DNA of 64,000 nucleotides from Paralimibaculum aggregatum. Lineage in GTDB: Bacteria; Pseudomonadota; Alphaproteobacteria; Rhodobacterales; Rhodobacteraceae. The position numbers and the translations under genes were made by a program. The DNA is taken from assembly GCF_030270585.1 (NCBI RefSeq), contig NZ_BSYI01000002.1, forward strand, positions 174,237 through 238,236, read 5' to 3'. How positions within the stretch are numbered: the stretch's first letter is position 1; each line of letters opens with the position of its first letter. The notes under the pieces were generated by a model. It was given only the letters and a program-made list of their open reading frames with translations. It was not told the DNA's origin and searched no databases. Of the stretch, positions 60,807-64,000 are shown one piece after another.

Positions 60807-63095
60807 GGCGCGGCGGTTGAGTGCGCGCCAGAGGGTTTCGGCGGTATAGGGCGGCTCGACCGTCTCCGGTGCGGCGCCGGCTGCGGCCAGCGCGTCGGCC
60901 ACCGCCGAGGCGGTCGCCGAGATGCCGCCGACCGCGCCGGCCTCGCCGCAGCCCTTGACGCCGAGCGGGTTGGTCCGCGCCGGCACCTCGAGGAACTCCA
61001 CCGCGAAGCGCGGCAGGTCGGCGGCGCGCGGCATCGCGTAGTCCATGAAGCTGCCGGTCAGCGGCTGGCCGGTCTCCGGATCCCAGCGCGCCGCCTCCAT
61101 CAGCACCTGGCCGATGCCCTGCACCACCCCGCCATGCACCTGCCCGGCGACGATCTCCGGATTGATCAGCCGGCCGAAATCGTCGACCACGGTGTAGCGG
61201 CGGAGCGCGGCCCGGCCGGTGGCGCGCTCGATGGCGATCTCGGCGATGTGGCAGCCGTTGGGGAAGGTGCTGGCCCGGCCGTCGACCGCGCCGGCGCCCT
61301 CGATGCCGCCGGCCTCGGCGGCGAGCGCGGCGAGGCTGACGCTGCGGTCGGTGCCGGCGATGCGGAAGGCGCTGGCGGCGGCGTCGAACTCGATGTCCGA
61401 GGGCGCCGCCTCGAGATGCTCGGCGGCCAGCGCGCGGCCCTTCTCGCGGATCTCGCCGGCGGCGAGCAGGATCACCCGGCTCGCCATCTTCGCCGAGCGC
61501 GAGCCGCCGGTGCCGCCGCCGGCCGGCAGCGCGTCCGAATCCCCCTCCATCAGCGCGATCCGCTCGAAGGGCAGCCCGGTCTCCTCGTGCAGGATCTGCG
61601 CCCAGGCGGTGGCATGGCCCTGGCCGTTGGACTGGGTGCCGACCCAGATCCGCGCGCCGCCCTCCGGGGTGACCTCGACGCGGGCGGTCTCCACCGGGCC
61701 GCCGCCGGTGCGCTCCATGTAGTAGGTGATGCCGATGCCGAGGGCATGGGTTTCGGCCTCCGCCGCGCGGCGCGCCTCGAAGCCGGCCCAGTCCGCCGCC
61801 GCCAGCGCCCGGTCGAGCACCGCATGGGTGTCGAGGCTGTCGAAGGTGAAGCCGCCATCGGTGGTGTGCGGCAGCATCGCCGGGGTGACGAGGTTGCGCC
61901 GGCGGATCTCGGCGCGGTCGAGCCCCAGCGCCCGCGCCGCGGCATCCATCAGCCGCTCGGTGGCGTGGATCGTCTCGGGCCGGCCGGCGCCGCGATAGGC
62001 ATCCGTCGGGGTGGTGTTGAGGAAGGCGCCGCGCACCCGGGCATGGATCCTCGGCACCCGGTACATGCCGCCGAGCAGCACCGCGGAGAACACCGTGTGC
62101 ACCGCCACCCCGACCGAGGAATACTGCGCGCCGAGGCCGGAGACGGTGTCCATCCGGAGCGCGAGGATGCGGCCCGCGGCGTCGAAGGCGCCCTCGACCC
62201 GGCCGCGCATGTCGCGCCCCTGGGCATCGGAGAGGAAGCTCTCGGAACGGTCCGCCACCCAGGCGACCGGGCGGCCGAGATCCTTCGCCGCCAGCGCCGC
62301 CAGCGCGTATTCCGGGTGGGTCATCAGCTTCATGCCGAAGCCGCCGCCGACATCCGGCACCCGCACCCGGATGCGCTCCGGCGCGACGCCGAGGGAGACC
62401 GCCATGCGCCCGCGCATGCCATGCGCGCCCTGGCAGCCGACCCAGGCCTCCCAGCGGCCCTGGCCCTCCGCCCCCGCGGGGTCGTAGGCGACGGCGATGG
62501 CGCGCGGCTCCATCGGCGCCACGGCGACGCGCTGGTTGGTGACCCCGGCCTGCACCACATGCGCCGCGCCGGCGAAGATCGCCGCGACCTCGGCGGCGTC
62601 GCCGTGGTGCCAGTCATAGGCGAGGTTGCCGGGCGCCTCCGGGTGCAGCTCGGGCGCGCCGGGGGCCAGCGCGGCGAGCGGGTCCACCACCGCCGGCAGC
62701 TCCTCGATCTCGACCTCGATCGCCTCGGCCGCGGCCTCCGCCGCCTCGCGCGTCTCGGCCACCACGAAGGCGATCGGCTGGCCGACGAAGCGCACATGGG
62801 TATCGGCCAGATGCGGCACCGTCACCGGCGCCGGCGGCGGGTCCATCGGGAACTCGTTGCCGAGCGGCACGAGGCGCCCGGCGATATCGGCATGGGTATA
62901 GACCGCGAGCACCCCCGGCATCGCCCGCGCCGCATCCGCCGCCACCGCGCGCAGCCGGCCATGCGCGACATCGCTGCGCCGCAGCGCGGCCACCGCCTGC
63001 CCCGGCAGGACGATGTCGCTGACATAGCGCCCGCGGCCCCGCACGAGGCGGTCGTCCTCGGCCCTGCGGACCGGCTGCCCGATGCCAAATTTCAT
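60804..63095 (-). CDS. Xanthine dehydrogenase/CoxL-family molybdopterin-binding subunit (form II type)
   Basis: This is a 763-residue large subunit of a molybdenum hydroxylase. The N-terminal aldehyde-oxidase a/b hammerhead (KFGIGQPVRRAEDDRLVRGR) is followed by PDVGGGFGMK, the active-site loop AYRGAGRPE and the catalytic glutamate near GVKGCGEAGAVGG. AYRGAGR rather than AYRCSFR places it with form II CoxL-like proteins, whose substrates are mostly unknown, not true CO dehydrogenase. No small FeS or FAD subunit gene lies next to it: both neighbours are on the other strand. GGGGG stands before ATG 63095. Confidence 0.88.
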   Translation of the reverse strand: MKFGIGQPVRRAEDDRLVRGRGRYVSDIVLPGQAVAALRRSDVAHGRLRAVAADAARAMPGVLAVYTHADIAGRLVPLGNEFPMDPPPAPVTVPHLADTHVRFVGQPIAFVVAETREAAEAAAEAIEVEIEELPAVVDPLAALAPGAPELHPEAPGNLAYDWHHGDAAEVAAIFAGAAHVVQAGVTNQRVAVAPMEPRAIAVAYDPAGAEGQGRWEAWVGCQGAHGMRGRMAVSLGVAPERIRVRVPDVGGGFGMKLMTHPEYALAALAAKDLGRPVAWVADRSESFLSDAQGRDMRGRVEGAFDAAGRILALRMDTVSGLGAQYSSVGVAVHTVFSAVLLGGMYRVPRIHARVRGAFLNTTPTDAYRGAGRPETIHATERLMDAAARALGLDRAEIRRRNLVTPAMLPHTTDGGFTFDSLDTHAVLDRALAAADWAGFEARRAAEAETHALGIGITYYMERTGGGPVETARVEVTPEGGARIWVGTQSNGQGHATAWAQILHEETGLPFERIALMEGDSDALPAGGGTGGSRSAKMASRVILLAAGEIREKGRALAAEHLEAAPSDIEFDAAASAFRIAGTDRSVSLAALAAEAGGIEGAGAVDGRASTFPNGCHIAEIAIERATGRAALRRYTVVDDFGRLINPEIVAGQVHGGVVQGIGQVLMEAARWDPETGQPLTGSFMDYAMPRAADLPRFAVEFLEVPARTNPLGVKGCGEAGAVGGISATASAVADALAAAGAAPETVEPPYTAETLWRALNRRA

Positions 63096-63280
63096 GACAT
63101 TCCCCCACGGCTGTGTTAGCCCCTTCGCTTCAGGGTGAGGTTGTGGCCTGTCGCGTTCTGATTGTCCATGCGGCCTGCCACTTGCGCGATGCGGGGATTT
63201 AAGACAAACTCCCAAAGTCGTGTCAGTACGCGTTTTCTTAGCCTGAGTTCGAAGGGTGGGCGAATCAGGAGCGAAAAGCG
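63096..63280. promoter_or_regulatory. Divergent promoter region, coxL-like/sortase
   Basis: This 185-bp intergenic region is AT-richer than average and separates the divergent coxL-like and sortase genes. AGGAG before the GTG at 63281 is a good ribosome site. No clear -35/-10 pair was assigned. Confidence 0.4.
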
Positions 63281-64000
63281 GTGTTCAAGGATGACCGGTT
63301 TATCTCGATCCTGAGCGGGGTCGTCTTGATGATCGCGATCGGGACCGTGGTCCAGCGCGGCGGCCCGCTTGTCGAGTACTTCACCGGCGAGGCCCCGGAC
63401 CCCGTGCTCAACGGCGACCAGGCCGAGCTGACCGCCGGCCAGCTTGCCCGCATCGACGTGCTGCGCAACGACGACAACCTCTCCTCCGACGCCTTCGACA
63501 ACCTGGTGATCGCGGCCCCGCCGGCCTGCGGCAAGGTCTTCGTGCAGGGCGGCGCGATCCAGTACCTGCCGGAGCAGCGCTGCGTCGGCCGCCAGGAGAT
63601 CGGCTATGCCGTGAGCGGCGACGACGACCGCCCGGTGGGCCGCGTCTCGGTGCTGGTGCGCGCCGGGCGCATCGCCGAGGGCGCCTCGCCGCTGCCGGCG
63701 CCGCGCCCGGCCGATCTCGACGCGCCGGCGGTTGCCGCGGCGCCCGAGGCGCCCGCGCCCCCTGCCCTGCCCGGCACCGCGCCGCTCGGCACGCCGGGGC
63801 TGGCGGCGGTGGCAGGGCACCGTGACACCCCCCTGGCCTTCCTCGCGAAGCCCCGCCCCGGCGACCTGCTGGCGCTGGAGACCCCCGGCGGCGGCGTGCA
63901 GCGCTACCGCGTCACCCGCGCGCTGGTGGTGGACAGCCGGGAATGGCGCTTTCCGGTGGCGCCCGAGGGCCCGCGGCGGCTGGCGCTGGCCACCTGCTGG
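63281..64000 (+). CDS. Gram-negative-type sortase with N-terminal Ig/cadherin-like region (partial)
   Basis: From a GTG with AGGAG upstream an open frame of 240 codons runs off the window. One N-terminal membrane helix (FISILSGVVLMIAIGTVV) is followed by VLRNDDNLSSDAFDNLVIAA and LPEQRCVGRQEIGYAVSGDD, like a bacterial cadherin/Ig-like repeat. After a Pro/Ala linker comes the sortase core: catalytic histidine in AVAGHRDTPLAFLAKPRPGD, RYRVTRALVVD, and LALATCW, where Cys239 is the catalytic cysteine of the TLxTC motif. The arginine and C-terminus lie beyond the edge. Sortases are rare in Gram-negatives; partner proteins are expected next door. Confidence 0.8.
   Translation, partial: MFKDDRFISILSGVVLMIAIGTVVQRGGPLVEYFTGEAPDPVLNGDQAELTAGQLARIDVLRNDDNLSSDAFDNLVIAAPPACGKVFVQGGAIQYLPEQRCVGRQEIGYAVSGDDDRPVGRVSVLVRAGRIAEGASPLPAPRPADLDAPAVAAAPEAPAPPALPGTAPLGTPGLAAVAGHRDTPLAFLAKPRPGDLLALETPGGGVQRYRVTRALVVDSREWRFPVAPEGPRRLALATCW

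Noticed and set aside
60687..63119. 810-codon plus-strand ORF
   Set aside because: Antisense shadow of the coxL-like gene; Arg/His/Gly-rich without recognisable domain.

Overview
The window is chromosomal DNA of very high GC content from an alphaproteobacterium, almost certainly a member of the Rhodobacterales. Four things point there: a complete gene transfer agent (GTA) cluster of the Rhodobacter capsulatus type; the neighbourhood dnaB-alr-mlaE-mlaF-radA-cvpA-purF; several VPLPA-CTERM secreted proteins; and acidic or Arg/Asp-rich tails on ribosomal proteins L9 and S6. No tRNA, rRNA, CRISPR array, transposase or integrase was seen.

Layout. 1-0.9 kb is the end of gcvP, followed by a 195-bp direct-repeat region. 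2.1-9.1 kb (minus) holds a SoeABC-like cytoplasmic sulfite:quinone oxidoreductase, with soeA separated from soeBC by four unrelated genes. 9.3-14.5 kb holds a degenerate 2H-phosphoesterase-like protein, a PAAR-like/coiled-coil pair, a BacNav-type sodium channel, YtoQ, an AI-2E-family permease and an SDR. 14.6-24.8 kb (minus) is a housekeeping block: purF, cvpA, radA, a PqiA/Mla lipid-transport operon, a lipoprotein, alr and dnaB. 24.8-27.7 kb has no gene and is built of successive minisatellites. 27.8-29.1 kb is rplI-rpsR-rpsF. 30.4-40.4 kb is fatty-acid synthesis (fabD, fabG, acpP, fabF) and mltG, interrupted by VPLPA-CTERM genes and their decayed copies. 40.6-56.6 kb is the GTA structural cluster from small terminase to tail fibre. 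56.6-58.3 kb is another repeat-built gap. 58.2-64 kb has a RodZ-like protein, a small unknown gene, an orphan CoxL-type molybdenum hydroxylase and the start of a Gram-negative sortase.

How the genes work together. The GTA genes form one co-directional, tightly coupled unit (many ATGA, GTGA or TGATG junctions) that packages and injects host DNA. A perfect CtrA box and a sigma-70-like promoter precede it. fabD/fabG/acpP/fabF supply the type II fatty-acid cycle. MlaE/MlaF/PqiA handle phospholipid traffic at the envelope.

The most unusual theme is repeat biology. (1) Tandem arrays with periods of 16, 14-15 and about 205 bp lie immediately downstream of fabD, the coxL-like gene and the rodZ-like gene and include the last codons and stop of each gene, as if seeded from gene 3' ends. 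(2) Three GTA genes (g10, g10.1, g14) carry in-frame minisatellites whose periods are all multiples of 3. (3) At least four hairpins carry an almost invariant 15-17-nt G-quadruplex-type loop (GGGTGGGYGGGYGGR); two of them are inserted in frame inside genes (alr and pqiA). (4) A 117-bp patch inside the GTA large terminase has strikingly AT-rich codon use, as expected of a recent recombination tract. All calls come from reading the sequence; no database search was possible.
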